50,849 nt of DNA from Candidatus Dormiibacterota bacterium (GCA_036495095.1 DASXNK010000108.1:1-50849); one strand, 5' to 3'. Positions 1 to 8,481 are shown, numbered from the stretch's first letter. The notes: generated by a model from the sequence alone, not told the origin. A program made the numbers and translations.

Positions 1-231
1 CACGCCGAGCCCGAGCCCGAGCGCCAGCCCGACCAGCACGCCGAGCCCGAGCCCGAGCGCCAGCCCGACCAGCACGCCGAGCCCGAGCCCGAGCGCCAGC
101 CCGACGAGCACGCCCAGCCCGAGCCCGAGCCCGAGTGGCAGCCCGACGAGCACGCCGAGCCCGAGCCCGACCGGCAGCCCGACGAGCACGCCGAGCCCGA
201 GCCCGAGCGGCACGCCGAGCCCGACCGCGAC
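1..231 (+). repeat. In-frame 36-nt tandem repeat encoding a 12-residue Thr-Pro-Ser-Pro unit
   Basis: Units begin with CACGCC at 1, 37, 73, 109, 151 and 187. Spacing is exactly 36 nt, except for the 109 unit, which is 42 nt (two extra codons), and the last, which degenerates. Each unit encodes roughly T-P-S-P-S-P-S-A/G-S-P-T-S. All length changes are multiples of 3, so the frame of the surface protein is kept. The array continues off the left edge, so total copy number is unknown. Confidence 0.9.
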
Positions 232-1066
232 CCCCGGCGGCGGCACCACCACCACCACGACCACCTCGAACGGGTCGACCTCGAACGGCACGAACAGCAC
301 CACCACGGTCACCACCACCGTCACGAGGACCAGCACCCAGGTCGCGACCGTCCAGGTCACCTCGGTGAGCACGTCCACCACCACCATCAACCACGGCGGC
401 GGTGGCGGCGGCTCGACTCCTCCGCCGCCAACGCCGGGCACCATCCCGTGGGCCAGGCGGCTGGTCGACGAGCTCTACCTCGAGGTGCTCTCCCGCACCG
501 CGGACGGCGCCGGCGAGGCCTACTGGATCGACCAGGTGATGGCTCGCGGGCAGGGCCCGGTGGCCATCGCCCACGCCCTTCTCGGCTCCGTCGAGTACCG
601 CACCAACCTGGTGCAGAGCGCCTACTGGCAGTACCTGGGCCGTGGCGGCGACAGTGCCGGCATCGCCTATTGGGTCGACGCCATGGGGCGCGGCACGACC
701 GACGAGAACGTCCGGCTCTCCTTCATCGGCTCCAACGAGTTCTGGACCAACAGCGGCGGCAATCCCAGGGGGTACGTGGACACCCTCTACACCGCGGTGC
801 TCCAGCGCACCGCCGAGCCCTCGGGCGAGGCCTACTGGGTCGACCGACTGAACCACGGCGCGCCCGCCTACTCCGTCGCCGCCTCGCTCATCGGCAGCAC
901 CGAGATGCTCGAGCAGCGCATCGCCGGCTACTACCTCACCTACCTCTCGCGCACCGCCGGCTCCCCCGAGCTCGCCTACTGGGCGGCCGCGCTGGCCGGG
1001 GGCACCCGGGACGAGGACGTCATCCTCGGCTTCGTCGGCTCCAACGAGTTCCTCTCGAGGATCTGA
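2..1066 (+). CDS. DUF4214-repeat surface protein with Ser/Thr/Pro-rich linker (5' partial)
   Basis: The reading frame is open from the window edge, so the true start lies outside. Residues about 1-77 are a low-complexity Thr-Pro-Ser-Pro linker, followed by a Thr/Val/Ser-rich stretch and a short Gly run at about 131-136. From about residue 145 there are four DUF4214-type helical repeats, each with an 'R-T-A..GEAYW' or 'G..AYW' core (for example EAYWIDQV, IAYWVDAM, EAYWVDRL, LAYWAAAL) and GSxE(Y/F) caps. DUF4214 domains occur in large secreted or cell-surface proteins of unknown biochemical role; the linker suggests a wall-spanning stalk that presents the C-terminal domain. A GTG at 365 is in frame but only an internal Val codon, since the linker continues smoothly through it. 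Function beyond surface exposure is not inferable. Confidence 0.8.
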   Translation, partial: TPSPSPSASPTSTPSPSPSASPTSTPSPSPSASPTSTPSPSPSPSGSPTSTPSPSPTGSPTSTPSPSPSGTPSPTATPGGGTTTTTTTSNGSTSNGTNSTTTVTTTVTRTSTQVATVQVTSVSTSTTTINHGGGGGGSTPPPPTPGTIPWARRLVDELYLEVLSRTADGAGEAYWIDQVMARGQGPVAIAHALLGSVEYRTNLVQSAYWQYLGRGGDSAGIAYWVDAMGRGTTDENVRLSFIGSNEFWTNSGGNPRGYVDTLYTAVLQRTAEPSGEAYWVDRLNHGAPAYSVAASLIGSTEMLEQRIAGYYLTYLSRTAGSPELAYWAAALAGGTRDEDVILGFVGSNEFLSRI

Positions 1067-1113
1067 CCGACATCACATGCCGCGGCCGGGCCGCCGCGGC
1101 GACGGCTTCCCCG

Positions 1114-1149
1114 CAGGGCGTTCGGGGGGTGTGACCCCCGGGCGCCCTG
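1114..1149. terminator. Hairpin between convergent genes
   Basis: Arms CAGGGCG (1114-1120) and CGCCCTG (1143-1149) enclose an inner GGGGG/CCCCC pairing with a short interior mismatch. It lies between the stop of the surface protein (1066) and the stop of the sigma factor (1181, minus), where a bidirectional terminator is expected. There is no clear U-tract, which is common in GC-rich genomes. Confidence 0.55.
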
Positions 1150-1180
1150 TTCGCGTTCCCGGCCCCCGGAGGGGTCGGGA

Positions 1181-2308
1181 TCAGGCGACGAGGTCGCGCA
1201 GCCGGGCGGCGCGGGCGGGGTCGCGGAGCTTGCTGAGCGCCGTCCGCTCGATCTTGCGGACCCGGTCGCGGGTCATCCCCAGCCGCCGGCCCACCTCCTC
1301 GAGGGTGCGCTGCTGGTCGTCGGCGAGCCCGAACCGGAGCTGGAGCACCCGCCGCTCCCTGGGGGTCAGGGTGAAGAGCACGTCCTCGAGCTGACCGGTG
1401 AGCAGGCTGCGGGTCGCCGCCTCGATCGGCGCCTCGGCCTCCTTGTCCTCGATGAAGTCCTCGAGGCGCGAGTCGTCGCCGTCGTCGCCCACCGGGCTGT
1501 CGAGGGAGACCGGCTCGCGGGAGATCATCAGGAGCTCACGCACCTGCTCCGGGGTGACGCCCACCTCCTCGCCGATCTCCTCGTCGTTGGGGTCGCGCCC
1601 CAGCTCCTGGGAGAGGCGGCGCGAGACCCGGATCACCCGGTTGATCCGGTCGGTGACGTGCACCGGCACGCGGATCGTGCGCGACCGGTCCGCGATGCTC
1701 CGGGTGATCGCCTGGCGGATCCACCAGGTGGCATAGGTCGAGAACTTGAAGCCGCGGCGGTGGTCGAACTTCTCGACCGCCCGCATCAGGCCGAGGTTGC
1801 CCTCCTGGATGAGGTCGAGGAGGGGCAGGCCCCGCACCATGTACTTGCGGGCGATCGACACCACCAGCCGGAGGTTGGCCTCGATCAGGTGCTGGCGGGC
1901 GGCCTCGGAGCCGGCCTCGATCTGCTGGGCGAGCTCGACCTCCTGGCGCTTGGTGAGCAGGCTCACACGGCCGATCTCGTTGAGGTAGGCGCGCACCGGG
2001 TCGTCGAGGGCGGCGCTGCCGAGCTCGCCCTCCTCGACCGCACCGGCGGCGGCGCCGGGGGTCTCGAGCTCGTCGTCGGAGTCGTCGCCGACCGCGATGC
2101 CCATCGCCTGGAACGCCTCGGCCACGCGAGAGAGGCCGTCGGGGTCGCTCTCGATCTCGGGGAAGGCGGCGATGAGCTCGGTGGGCGTGAGGACGCCCTG
2201 GTCCCGACCCCGGAGGATCAGGACCTCGGCGCGGCCGACGAGCTCGTCGTCGATGGCGGCGAGGGCGCGGGCCGCCGGGGGCGGCATGGGGGCGGTCATG
2301 GTGGTCAT
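1181..2308 (-). CDS. sigA: Sigma-70 family RNA polymerase sigma factor, primary (RpoD/SigA) type
   Basis: This protein directs core RNA polymerase to -10/-35 promoters. The 375-residue sequence has the domain order of a primary sigma factor: a short region-1.1-like acidic/helical segment (about 15-100, ending in a Gly/Glu/Asp linker), region 1.2 with [11 protein letters not shown] (103-113), region 2 (about 135-210) with the melting motif around [20 protein letters not shown], region 3 (about 218-295) and region 4 (about 312-372) ending in a helix-turn-helix ([21 protein letters not shown]). It is shorter than enterobacterial RpoD because it lacks the non-conserved region. The ATG at 2308 has no obvious Shine-Dalgarno sequence; an ATG two codons in (MTAPMPP) is a minor alternative. 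It could be a close SigB/HrdB-type paralogue rather than the only housekeeping factor, since the rest of the genome is not visible. Confidence 0.87.
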   Translation of the reverse strand: MTTMTAPMPPPAARALAAIDDELVGRAEVLILRGRDQGVLTPTELIAAFPEIESDPDGLSRVAEAFQAMGIAVGDDSDDELETPGAAAGAVEEGELGSAALDDPVRAYLNEIGRVSLLTKRQEVELAQQIEAGSEAARQHLIEANLRLVVSIARKYMVRGLPLLDLIQEGNLGLMRAVEKFDHRRGFKFSTYATWWIRQAITRSIADRSRTIRVPVHVTDRINRVIRVSRRLSQELGRDPNDEEIGEEVGVTPEQVRELLMISREPVSLDSPVGDDGDDSRLEDFIEDKEAEAPIEAATRSLLTGQLEDVLFTLTPRERRVLQLRFGLADDQQRTLEEVGRRLGMTRDRVRKIERTALSKLRDPARAARLRDLVA

Positions 2309-2527
2309 ACGTAGGGGAGCTCACGTAGGGATCGCTGCAAGACAACGGGCGGCGCACACGGCCGCTCTCACAGCATGCGGGCAGAGCCCTGACTCCACCC
2401 GTGCGCGGACACGAGTCCACCGCTCACCCACCACCATACCGCGGCGGCCCCGGAAACGCAAAGCGACCTCGCAACGAATCCTTCCGGCCCGTGGGCGGCC
2501 GGCGCCGGCTCGGCTCAGCTCAGCAGC

Positions 2528-4312
2528 TCAGCGTGGCAGAAACTCCTCGACCAGGTCACGGAGCGTCTGGCGGACCATGGCGGCGCCGTCGGGGTCGCCC
2601 TTGAGAAGCGCGCGGGCCATCGCCGTCGCCTGCTTCGAGGTGATGTGCGGGGGCAGCGGGGGCACATCCGGGTCGACCACCGCCTCGTAGACCACCGGCC
2701 GGTCGGCGGCGAGGGCCTCGTCACAGGCCCCGGCGACGTCCTCGGGCCGGTCCACGCGGATCCCGCGCAGCCCCAGCAGCTCCGCGTAGCGCGCGTAGGG
2801 CACGTAGGGGATGTCCTGCGAGGCCTCGAACTTGATGTCCCCGACCATCACCCGCTGCTCCCAGCTGACGAAGGCGAGGTCGCGGTTGTTGAGCACGAGG
2901 ATGACCAGCCGCGGATCCTTCCATCGCCTCCAGTACTTGGCGACGGTGATCAGCTCGGCCATGCCGTTCATCTGCATGGCGCCGTCGCCGACCAGGGCGA
3001 TGCAGGGGCGGTCGGGATGGGCGAACTTGGCGGCGATGGCGTAGGGCAGGCCGGTGCCCATGGTCGCGAGCGTGCCCGAGAGCCAGCCGCTCATCCCCGC
3101 GCGCAGCCGGATGTCGCGGGCGTACCAGCCGGTGGCGGTGCCGCAGTCGCAGGCGATCATCGCCCGGTCGGGGAGGCGGGAGGAGAGCTCCCAGAAGACC
3201 CGCTGGCCGTTCACCGGGTCGGCGTCGTTCATCGCCCGGGCCTCGACGACCTTCCACCAGTCCTCGACCCAGCCCTCGACCTGGCGCCGCCAGCCGCGGT
3301 CCTCCTGGCGCCGGAGCCGTGGCAGCAGCGCCCGCAGGGTGGCGGCGCTGTCGCCGAGGAGGTTGACCTCCATGGGATAGCGGAGGCCGAGCATGCGGCC
3401 GTCGACGTCGATCTGGACGCCCCGGGCGGCGCCCTCCTGGGGGAGGAACTCGGAGTAGGGGAGGCCGCTGCCGACCATCAGGAGGGTGTCGCACTGTTGC
3501 ATCAGCTGCCAGCTCGGCCTGGTGCCGAGCAGGCCGATGGCGCCGGTGACCCAGGGGAGGTCGTCGGGGAGCACCGCCTTGCCGAGCAGGGCCTTGGCGA
3601 CCCCGGCGCCGAGCAGATCGGCCACCTCGGTGACCTCGGCGGAGGCGTGGAGCGCCCCCTGCCCGACGAGGATGGCGACCCGCCGCCCCTGGTTCAGCAC
3701 CTCGGCGGCGGAGTCGAGGTCGGCGTCGGAGGGCACCGCCGTGGACCGCGAGATGCCGAGCCCGGAGAGGGTGAAGCCGTGCTCGTGCGGCGGATGCGCC
3801 ACCGCATCCTCCTCCTGCACGTCGGCGGGGAGCACGAGCGCGGTGACCGTCCGCCGGGACACCGCGGTGCGCACCGCCCGGTCGACGAGGTGGCGGACCT
3901 GAGCCGGGTGGGTGGCCACCTCGAGGTAGTCGCCGGCCACGTCCTTGAACAGCGACGGGAGGTCGACCTCCTGCATGTAGCTGGCGCCGAGCACCGTCCG
4001 CGGCTGCTGGCCGACGATCGCGAGCACCGGTCGGTGGTCGAGCTTGGCGTCGTACAGGCCGTTGAGCAGGTGGATCGCCCCGGGGCCGGAGGTGGCCAGG
4101 CAGACGCCCAGCTCGTCGGCGTACTTGGCGTGGGCGCAGGCGGCGAGGGCGGCGTTCTCCTCGTGGCGCATCTGCACGAAGTCGATGAGCCCATCGGAGC
4201 GGCGGATCGCGGCGGTGACCCCGTTGATCCCGTCGCCGGGGTAGCCGTAGATGCGCCGGACACCCCAGGAGTGGAGGCGCTCGACCAGGAAGTCCGCCAC
4301 CGTCTTCGCCAT
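2528..4312 (-). CDS. Thiamine-pyrophosphate-requiring enzyme (pyruvate oxidase / acetolactate synthase-like)
   Basis: This belongs to the PoxB/ALS-type TPP family, which decarboxylates 2-oxo acids. It has three domains: the PYR domain (1-170) with YGYPGDG (22-28) and the catalytic Glu in RHEENAA (about 51); a central Rossmann-like domain (about 190-330, 'AILVGQGALHA'); and the PP domain (about 360-550) with the Mg-TPP motif GDGAMQMNG and a closing NN about 30 residues later. The ATG at 4312 is chosen because GGGAGAG lies 6 nt upstream and the family N-terminus begins there; an in-frame ATG at 4357 would add 15 atypical residues. At 594 aa, length fits the family. Family members are often annotated only as TPP-requiring protein. 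Pyruvate to acetate (pyruvate oxidase) is likely but the substrate is not certain. It is divergent from the glucose dehydrogenase. Confidence 0.82.
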   Translation of the reverse strand: MAKTVADFLVERLHSWGVRRIYGYPGDGINGVTAAIRRSDGLIDFVQMRHEENAALAACAHAKYADELGVCLATSGPGAIHLLNGLYDAKLDHRPVLAIVGQQPRTVLGASYMQEVDLPSLFKDVAGDYLEVATHPAQVRHLVDRAVRTAVSRRTVTALVLPADVQEEDAVAHPPHEHGFTLSGLGISRSTAVPSDADLDSAAEVLNQGRRVAILVGQGALHASAEVTEVADLLGAGVAKALLGKAVLPDDLPWVTGAIGLLGTRPSWQLMQQCDTLLMVGSGLPYSEFLPQEGAARGVQIDVDGRMLGLRYPMEVNLLGDSAATLRALLPRLRRQEDRGWRRQVEGWVEDWWKVVEARAMNDADPVNGQRVFWELSSRLPDRAMIACDCGTATGWYARDIRLRAGMSGWLSGTLATMGTGLPYAIAAKFAHPDRPCIALVGDGAMQMNGMAELITVAKYWRRWKDPRLVILVLNNRDLAFVSWEQRVMVGDIKFEASQDIPYVPYARYAELLGLRGIRVDRPEDVAGACDEALAADRPVVYEAVVDPDVPPLPPHITSKQATAMARALLKGDPDGAAMVRQTLRDLVEEFLPR

Positions 4313-4436
4313 CGGTGCTCTCCCGTCTCGGATCCAGAGGGGTCCAGTGTTCCCCATGTGTACCCGCGCTGAGCGCTGCCGTGGTGAGAACCGGGTGCCC
4401 GGCGGTTCGCACCTGGCCGCGCCGCGGCGACCCCGC

Positions 4437-4442
4437 TACCCT
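4437..4442 (+). promoter_or_regulatory. Candidate -10 hexamer TACCCT giving a near-leaderless transcript
   Basis: TACCCT ends 9 nt upstream of the glucose dehydrogenase ATG. If transcription starts about 7 nt after the hexamer, the leader would be only 2-3 nt. The same arrangement recurs before many genes in this window. Confidence 0.45.
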
Positions 4443-4451
4443 GGGAGCCGG

Positions 4452-5540
4452 ATGAGAGCCGTGGCGGTCCACCCCAGCGCGCGGTCGATCGAGGTGGTCG
4501 AGATCGCCGAGCCGGCGCTCGCCGCCGCCGACGGCGTGCTCGCTCGGGTGCTCGAGGTCGGGGTCTGCGGTACCGACCGGGAGATCGCCGCCTTCGAGTA
4601 CGGCACCCCGCCGGAGGGGGAGGAGCGGCTGGTCATCGGCCACGAGGCGCTCGCCGAGGTGGTCGACGCCGGCGTCGGGGTGACCGGGATGCGCCCCGGC
4701 GACCTGGTGGTGCCGATGGTGCGCCGTCCCTGCGGCCGGCCCCGCTGCCGCCCCTGTCGCGACGGCCGCCAGGACTACTGCGTCACCGGCGAGTACCGCG
4801 AGCGGGGCATCAAGGGCTGCCACGGCTACATGACCGAGCTGATCGCCGACGCCGAGCGCTACCTGGTCCCGGTGGCCGCCGAGCTGCGCGACGTGGCCGT
4901 GCTCGCCGAGCCGCTCACCATCGCCGAGAAGGCGCTGGAGCAGCTGCTCGCCATCCAGCGGCGCCTCCCCTGGACCCCGGAGGGCAGCACCGCGGTGGTG
5001 CTCGGCGCCGGCCCGGTGGGACTGCTGGGGGCGATGGCGCTGCTCCTCCGGGGCTTCCGCACCGTGGTCTACTCGCGGCCCTCGGAGTCGAAGGCCGCCC
5101 TCGCCCGGGCGATCGGCGCCGAGTACATCTCCTCCGAGGAGGTCGCGCTGGGCGACCTGCCCGGGCTGCTCGGCCCGGTCGACGCCGTCTACGAGGCAGC
5201 CGGGGTCGCCGCCCTCGCCGTCGACGCCATCTCGGTGCTGGGGCCCAACGGCGTGCTCCTGCTCACCGGCGTGCCCGGTCCGGAGCCGCCGCGCGACGAG
5301 GACGTGAGCGCGATCATGCGGCGGCTCGTGCTCGGCAACCGGGTGGTGGCCGGCACCGTCAACGCCGGGCGCTCCGCCTACAAGTCCGCCGCCGCGTCAC
5401 TGCTCGAGCTCCACCGGCGCTGGCCCGAGCCGCTGCGGGAGATGATCACCGGCAGGCACGCGCTCGAGGAGGCCCCGGGACTGCTCACCCGCCACGGTGA
5501 CGGCATCAAGGAGGTGGTCGCGGTGGGGAGCGGGGGCTGA
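4452..5540 (+). CDS. Zinc-dependent glucose 1-dehydrogenase-like medium-chain dehydrogenase
   Basis: Probably oxidises D-glucose (or a related aldose) to the gluconolactone with NAD(P)+. The 362-residue protein has the medium-chain alcohol-dehydrogenase layout: catalytic zinc ligands C39 (CGTD) and H64-E65 (IGHEA), a structural-zinc lobe C94, C99, C102 and C110, LAEPL with E153, and the Rossmann GAGPVG motif (185-190). CGTDREI and the C-terminal HGDGIKEVV region resemble archaeal/bacterial glucose dehydrogenases rather than ordinary alcohol dehydrogenases. A longer open frame begins upstream at 4251, but the family N-terminus starts at ATG 4452, preceded by GGGAG and by the hexamer TACCCT ending 9 nt before the ATG. 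Substrate is inferred from similarity only. Confidence 0.82.
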   Translation: MRAVAVHPSARSIEVVEIAEPALAAADGVLARVLEVGVCGTDREIAAFEYGTPPEGEERLVIGHEALAEVVDAGVGVTGMRPGDLVVPMVRRPCGRPRCRPCRDGRQDYCVTGEYRERGIKGCHGYMTELIADAERYLVPVAAELRDVAVLAEPLTIAEKALEQLLAIQRRLPWTPEGSTAVVLGAGPVGLLGAMALLLRGFRTVVYSRPSESKAALARAIGAEYISSEEVALGDLPGLLGPVDAVYEAAGVAALAVDAISVLGPNGVLLLTGVPGPEPPRDEDVSAIMRRLVLGNRVVAGTVNAGRSAYKSAAASLLELHRRWPEPLREMITGRHALEEAPGLLTRHGDGIKEVVAVGSGG

Positions 5541-5549
5541 CCGGCGGCA

Positions 5550-5566
5550 GGAACGGTTCCCATTCG
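5550..5566. promoter_or_regulatory. Palindromic operator candidate upstream of fur
   Basis: GGAACGGTTCC (5550-5560) is a perfect 11-bp palindrome followed by CATTCG. It matches the left 12 bp of the stronger element at 6086-6102 on the other side of the fur gene. It lies about 60 bp before the fur start, a plausible autoregulatory Fur-family box. Confidence 0.5.
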
Positions 5567-5623
5567 TGGCCGGGAAGCCCGCCGAGACAGTGCTGGCCGC
5601 ACGCCCCGTCCAGCGGGTACGCT

Positions 5624-6076
5624 ATGGCGGTGGAGCTCCACGACACCGTCGCAGCTCGCCTTCAGCAGGGCGACAGCCGGTACACCCGCCACCGCCGCGT
5701 GCTCATCGACGTGCTCACGGCGGCCCGGCAGCCGATGACGATCGCCGAGATCCTCGCGGTCGCAACCGAGCTGCCCCAGAGCTCGGTCTACCGCAACCTC
5801 GCGGTGTTCGAGGAGATCGGGCTGGTGCAGCGGCTGGTCGGCGCCGGCGACTTCGCCCGCTTCGAGCTCGCCGAGGACCTGCTCGGCCACCACCACCACC
5901 TGATCTGCAGCTCCTGCGGCACCATGCTCGACGTCGAGCTTCCCGACGAGCTGGAGGCGGAGATCGAGCGCGCGCTGACGACCCTGGCCCGGCGCCGTCG
6001 CTTCCAGCTGCACGGCCACCGCCTCGACCTGATGGGCCTCTGCAGGGACTGCGTCGCCGCGGAGCGGGCCTCCTAG
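5624..6076 (+). CDS. Fur-family metal-responsive transcriptional regulator (first of two)
   Basis: Ferric-uptake-regulator family repressor of about 150 residues. The N-terminal winged helix (about 15-85) contains the recognition helix with SSVYRNLAVFEEIGLV; the C-terminal dimerisation/metal domain has GHHHHLICSSCG (metal His cluster plus CxxC) and a second CxxC in GLCRDC. Which metal it senses (Fe, Zn, Mn or peroxide) cannot be read from sequence. The ATG at 5624 directly abuts the candidate -10 TACGCT (5618-5623), so a leaderless mRNA would more naturally begin at the GTG two codons later (5630). Palindromes of one type flank the gene on both sides, suggesting autoregulation. A paralogue lies at 26807-27301. 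Confidence 0.85.
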   Translation: MAVELHDTVAARLQQGDSRYTRHRRVLIDVLTAARQPMTIAEILAVATELPQSSVYRNLAVFEEIGLVQRLVGAGDFARFELAEDLLGHHHHLICSSCGTMLDVELPDELEAEIERALTTLARRRRFQLHGHRLDLMGLCRDCVAAERAS

Positions 6077-6082
6077 CGCCTG

Positions 6083-6102
6083 ACGGGAACGGTTCCCGTT
6101 CC
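6083..6102. promoter_or_regulatory. Overlapping double palindrome (Fur-type box candidate)
   Basis: Two perfect 17-bp palindromes overlap: ACGGGAACGGTTCCCGT (6083-6099) and GGAACGG-TTC-CCGTTCC (6086-6102). Overlapping inverted repeats shifted by a few bases are the classic layout of Fur-family boxes that bind two dimers. Its place between the 3' ends of convergent genes (fur stop 6076, lipoprotein stop 6113) is unexpected for an operator. Confidence 0.5.
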
Positions 6103-6112
6103 GCACGTCGTG

Positions 6113-7324
6113 TCAGGGCACCGCCGCGGCGATCGGCGTCCAGCGGGCGCCGCCGTCGGTGGTGTGGAGCAGCAGCCCGGCGCTGGCCGGGCCGTCGGAC
6201 CCGCCGATGAAGCCCTCGGTCGGGCTCACGAAGCTGATCGTGCCGGCGAGGTAGTCCTGCGGTCCGGTGACCCTCGACCAGGTCGCTCCCCTGTCGCTCG
6301 TGGTGTAGAGGGAACGGCTCTCGGTGAGGCCGCCGGGGCCTGCCCCCACCATCCATCCGTGGCCGGGGTCGACGAAGCCGCCCTGGAGCTCGGCCGCGGG
6401 CAGGCGGTGCGCCCCCCAGGTCGCACCACCGTCGTGGCTGACGAGGACGGCGGCGTCCTGCAGGGCGTTGCCCCCGGAGGTGATGCCGCGGTGCACGAAC
6501 ACGGCGGCGTCGGTGGGGGAGGTGAACTGCGGCGCGTCGGTGCGGTACCGGAGCGCCCCGGCGGGCACGGTGGACGGCGGCCCGGGGAAGCCGGGCAGCG
6601 GCTGCGGCGCCCAGGTCAGGCCGCCGTCGTGGGTGGCCTCGAGGAACACCCGGTCGCAGAAGGCTCCCAGCCAGCCGTGCTGGGGGTCGGCGAAGCTGGG
6701 CGCGGAGACCGGGCCCCCGCCCGGACAGGCGTCGGGGAGGGAGGTGATCGGCTGCCAGGTCGTGCCGCCGTCGACGGTCCGGTAGAGCACCGCCTGGTCG
6801 AGGCTGTTCGCCACCCCCGTCGTCGAGGTCGCGAACACCCAGCCGTGGGTGGCGTCGGCGAACTGGAGGTGCGCGGCGGTGCCCGCGACCTCCAGCGGCG
6901 GCGTGGTCGACCAGCTGCTGCCGCCGTCGGCGGTCGACCGCACCACGACCGTCTGTCCCCCCGGCGCATCCTGGCGCGGGTCGGCCTCGAGCACCCAGGC
7001 GTGGTCGGCGTCGTGGACGTCGGCGTCGACCGGCTGGCGGCCGTCCCGGAGCACGGTGGTCCAGCGGTCGCCCCCGTCGGTGGTGCGGATGACGTGGCCC
7101 CCGCGACCCGGAGGCGGGCTCTCCCCGGCGACCTCGAGCAGCGCCCATCCCACCGACGCGCTGACCATGTGGAGGTCGGCGAGCGTCCGGCCGCCGGCGG
7201 CCGGGGACGGGCTCGGCCCCGGCACGGTCGGGGACGGCCGGGCCGACGCCTGCGGGGCCGGCGACCCGCCGCAGGCGGCGAGCGCAACCAGGGCGAGCGC
7301 GACGGCCGGGGTCGAGCGTCGCAC
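6113..7324 (-). CDS. BNR/Ycf48-like repeat lipoprotein
   Basis: Predicted exported lipoprotein of 403 residues: an n-region MRR, a hydrophobic stretch and the lipobox LAAC with Cys18, then an Ala/Pro/Ser-rich linker to about residue 40. The rest is a beta-propeller of repeated 'T.DGG.TW' (Asp-box, BNR) motifs, e.g. TTDGGDRWT, TADGGSSW, TVDGGTTW, THDGGLTW, SHDGGATWG, TTDGGARW. Such Ycf48/sortilin-type propellers usually act in binding or assembly; sialidase catalytic residues are not apparent, so no enzyme activity is claimed. The start is GTG at 7324, only 7 nt after the stop of the cyclophilin gene, so the two form an operon transcribed leftwards. Confidence 0.75.
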   Translation of the reverse strand: MRRSTPAVALALVALAACGGSPAPQASARPSPTVPGPSPSPAAGGRTLADLHMVSASVGWALLEVAGESPPPGRGGHVIRTTDGGDRWTTVLRDGRQPVDADVHDADHAWVLEADPRQDAPGGQTVVVRSTADGGSSWSTTPPLEVAGTAAHLQFADATHGWVFATSTTGVANSLDQAVLYRTVDGGTTWQPITSLPDACPGGGPVSAPSFADPQHGWLGAFCDRVFLEATHDGGLTWAPQPLPGFPGPPSTVPAGALRYRTDAPQFTSPTDAAVFVHRGITSGGNALQDAAVLVSHDGGATWGAHRLPAAELQGGFVDPGHGWMVGAGPGGLTESRSLYTTSDRGATWSRVTGPQDYLAGTISFVSPTEGFIGGSDGPASAGLLLHTTDGGARWTPIAAAVP

Positions 7325-7331
7325 GCCTGCC

Positions 7332-8051
7332 TCAGTCCGCCTGGGCGGCCACCGTGACCGTGGTCATGACATCATTGACCTGGGTCGCGTGGGCCACCTC
7401 GAGCCCCCTGTCGACCGCGCCGAACAGGTTGTAGCTCTTCGGCAGCCGCGCGTCGTTGGCGATGCAGATGAAGAACTGCGAGCCGTTGGTGTCGGGGCCG
7501 GCGTTGGCCATCGCGACGCAGCCGTCCGAGTACTCGCCCTTGACCGGTTCGTCCTTGAAGGTGTAGCCGGGACCGCCGCTGCCATCGCCCTGGGGATCAC
7601 CGCCCTGGACGACGAAGCCGGGGACGACGCGGTGGAAGTGCTGCCCGTCGTAGAAGTGGTTCCGGGCGAGGGCGACGAAGTTGTTCACGCTGAGCGGCGC
7701 CAGCTTCGGGTCGAGGCAGAGCACCATGGTCCCGCGGCCGGTGGTGATGGTCGCCGCGTAGAGCTTGGCCTGGTCGATCTGCATCGGCGGCGCGGCCGGG
7801 TACACGTGCGGGTTGGACGGCGGGTTGAGCGGCGCCATCGCGGTGCCGAAGCGGTGTCCGGTGCAGCTGGTGTGGGTGGCGATCGGGGTCAGCGACCCCG
7901 CTGGAGTCGGGACCGCGGTCGCGGTCGCGGTCGAGGCGCCGCCGGTGGTGTCCGAGGTCGACCCCGAGGTGGATCCGGAGGATCCCGAGGAGGAGCCGCA
8001 GGCGGCGAGGCCGGCCGCCGCCGCCACCGCGAGGAGGGCTGGAGTACGCAT
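7332..8051 (-). CDS. Cyclophilin-type peptidyl-prolyl cis-trans isomerase, lipoprotein
   Basis: Folding catalyst predicted on the outer face of the membrane. The 239-residue product starts with a lipoprotein signal (Cys18 in GLAACG) and a Ser/Gly/Thr linker (about 19-55). The cyclophilin domain is at about 90-235, with FHRVVPGFVVQGGDP (catalytic Arg and the FxxQGGD core), GYTFKDE, AMANAGPDTNGSQFFI and NLFGAV, all key family motifs. ATG 8051 is preceded by TACCCT ending 7 nt upstream on the minus strand, suggesting a leaderless mRNA. It is first gene of a two-gene unit with the BNR lipoprotein; co-expression suggests that it helps fold exported proteins, but the BNR protein need not be its substrate. 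Confidence 0.88.
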   Translation of the reverse strand: MRTPALLAVAAAAGLAACGSSSGSSGSTSGSTSDTTGGASTATATAVPTPAGSLTPIATHTSCTGHRFGTAMAPLNPPSNPHVYPAAPPMQIDQAKLYAATITTGRGTMVLCLDPKLAPLSVNNFVALARNHFYDGQHFHRVVPGFVVQGGDPQGDGSGGPGYTFKDEPVKGEYSDGCVAMANAGPDTNGSQFFICIANDARLPKSYNLFGAVDRGLEVAHATQVNDVMTTVTVAAQAD

Positions 8052-8167
8052 CCGCCGCAGGGTACGCGCTCGTGCCCGCAGCGTGCGAGGGTGCTCCGAT
8101 CAGGGGGTCCGCGGGGGCGCCGAAGGGGTGCCGGCGGTCGTCACCGCCGGCACCCGAGGGGCTCGTG

Positions 8168-8455
8168 TCAGCAGTTCCAGTCGCGGTTCCCGTCGCGGTT
8201 CCAGTCGCAGCGATTCCCGTCACCGCGATGCCCGTCGCCACGGTCGCTCCGGTGGTCGCCGTCCCAGCCCCGGTCGCTGTGGTGGTCGCCACCCCAGCCC
8301 CGGTCGCCGCCGCGGTGGTCACCGCCTCGATCCCAGGACGCCGTCACCGCCGACGAGCTGGGCGATGCCGTCGACGCCAGCACCGTGGTTCCGGTCGTCA
8401 CCATTCCGGCGAGGAGCGCAACTCCCACACCGGCCATGCGCAGTCCAAGCTTCAT
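8168..8455 (-). CDS. Small secreted Asp/Gly/Arg/His-rich repeat protein
   Basis: The 95-residue ORF has a convincing signal peptide (MKLGLRMAGVGVALLAGMV..., cleavage likely after about residue 28-35) and a mature part dominated by degenerate tripeptide/tetrapeptide repeats of the type D-R-G, G-D-H and R-G-W. It ends in CDWNRDGNRDWNC with two Cys that could form a disulfide. The RBS GAGGCGGG lies upstream of ATG 8455. I do not recognise a family; the His/Asp richness could bind metals, which is speculation. It is divergent from the MarR gene, and the intergenic region contains two perfect inverted repeats, so it is the probable target of that regulator. Confidence 0.6.
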   Translation of the reverse strand: MKLGLRMAGVGVALLAGMVTTGTTVLASTASPSSSAVTASWDRGGDHRGGDRGWGGDHHSDRGWDGDHRSDRGDGHRGDGNRCDWNRDGNRDWNC

Positions 8456-8481
8456 CTCATTCCCGCCTCGTTGGTTCCCAT

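Noticed and set aside
1-231. Regular 36-nt repeats as a CRISPR array
   Set aside because: Repeats are contiguous without spacers and encode an in-frame Ser/Pro stalk.
365-1066. GTG 365 as the start of the DUF4214 protein
   Set aside because: The frame is open to the left edge with continuous Thr/Ser/Pro coding, so the start lies outside the window.
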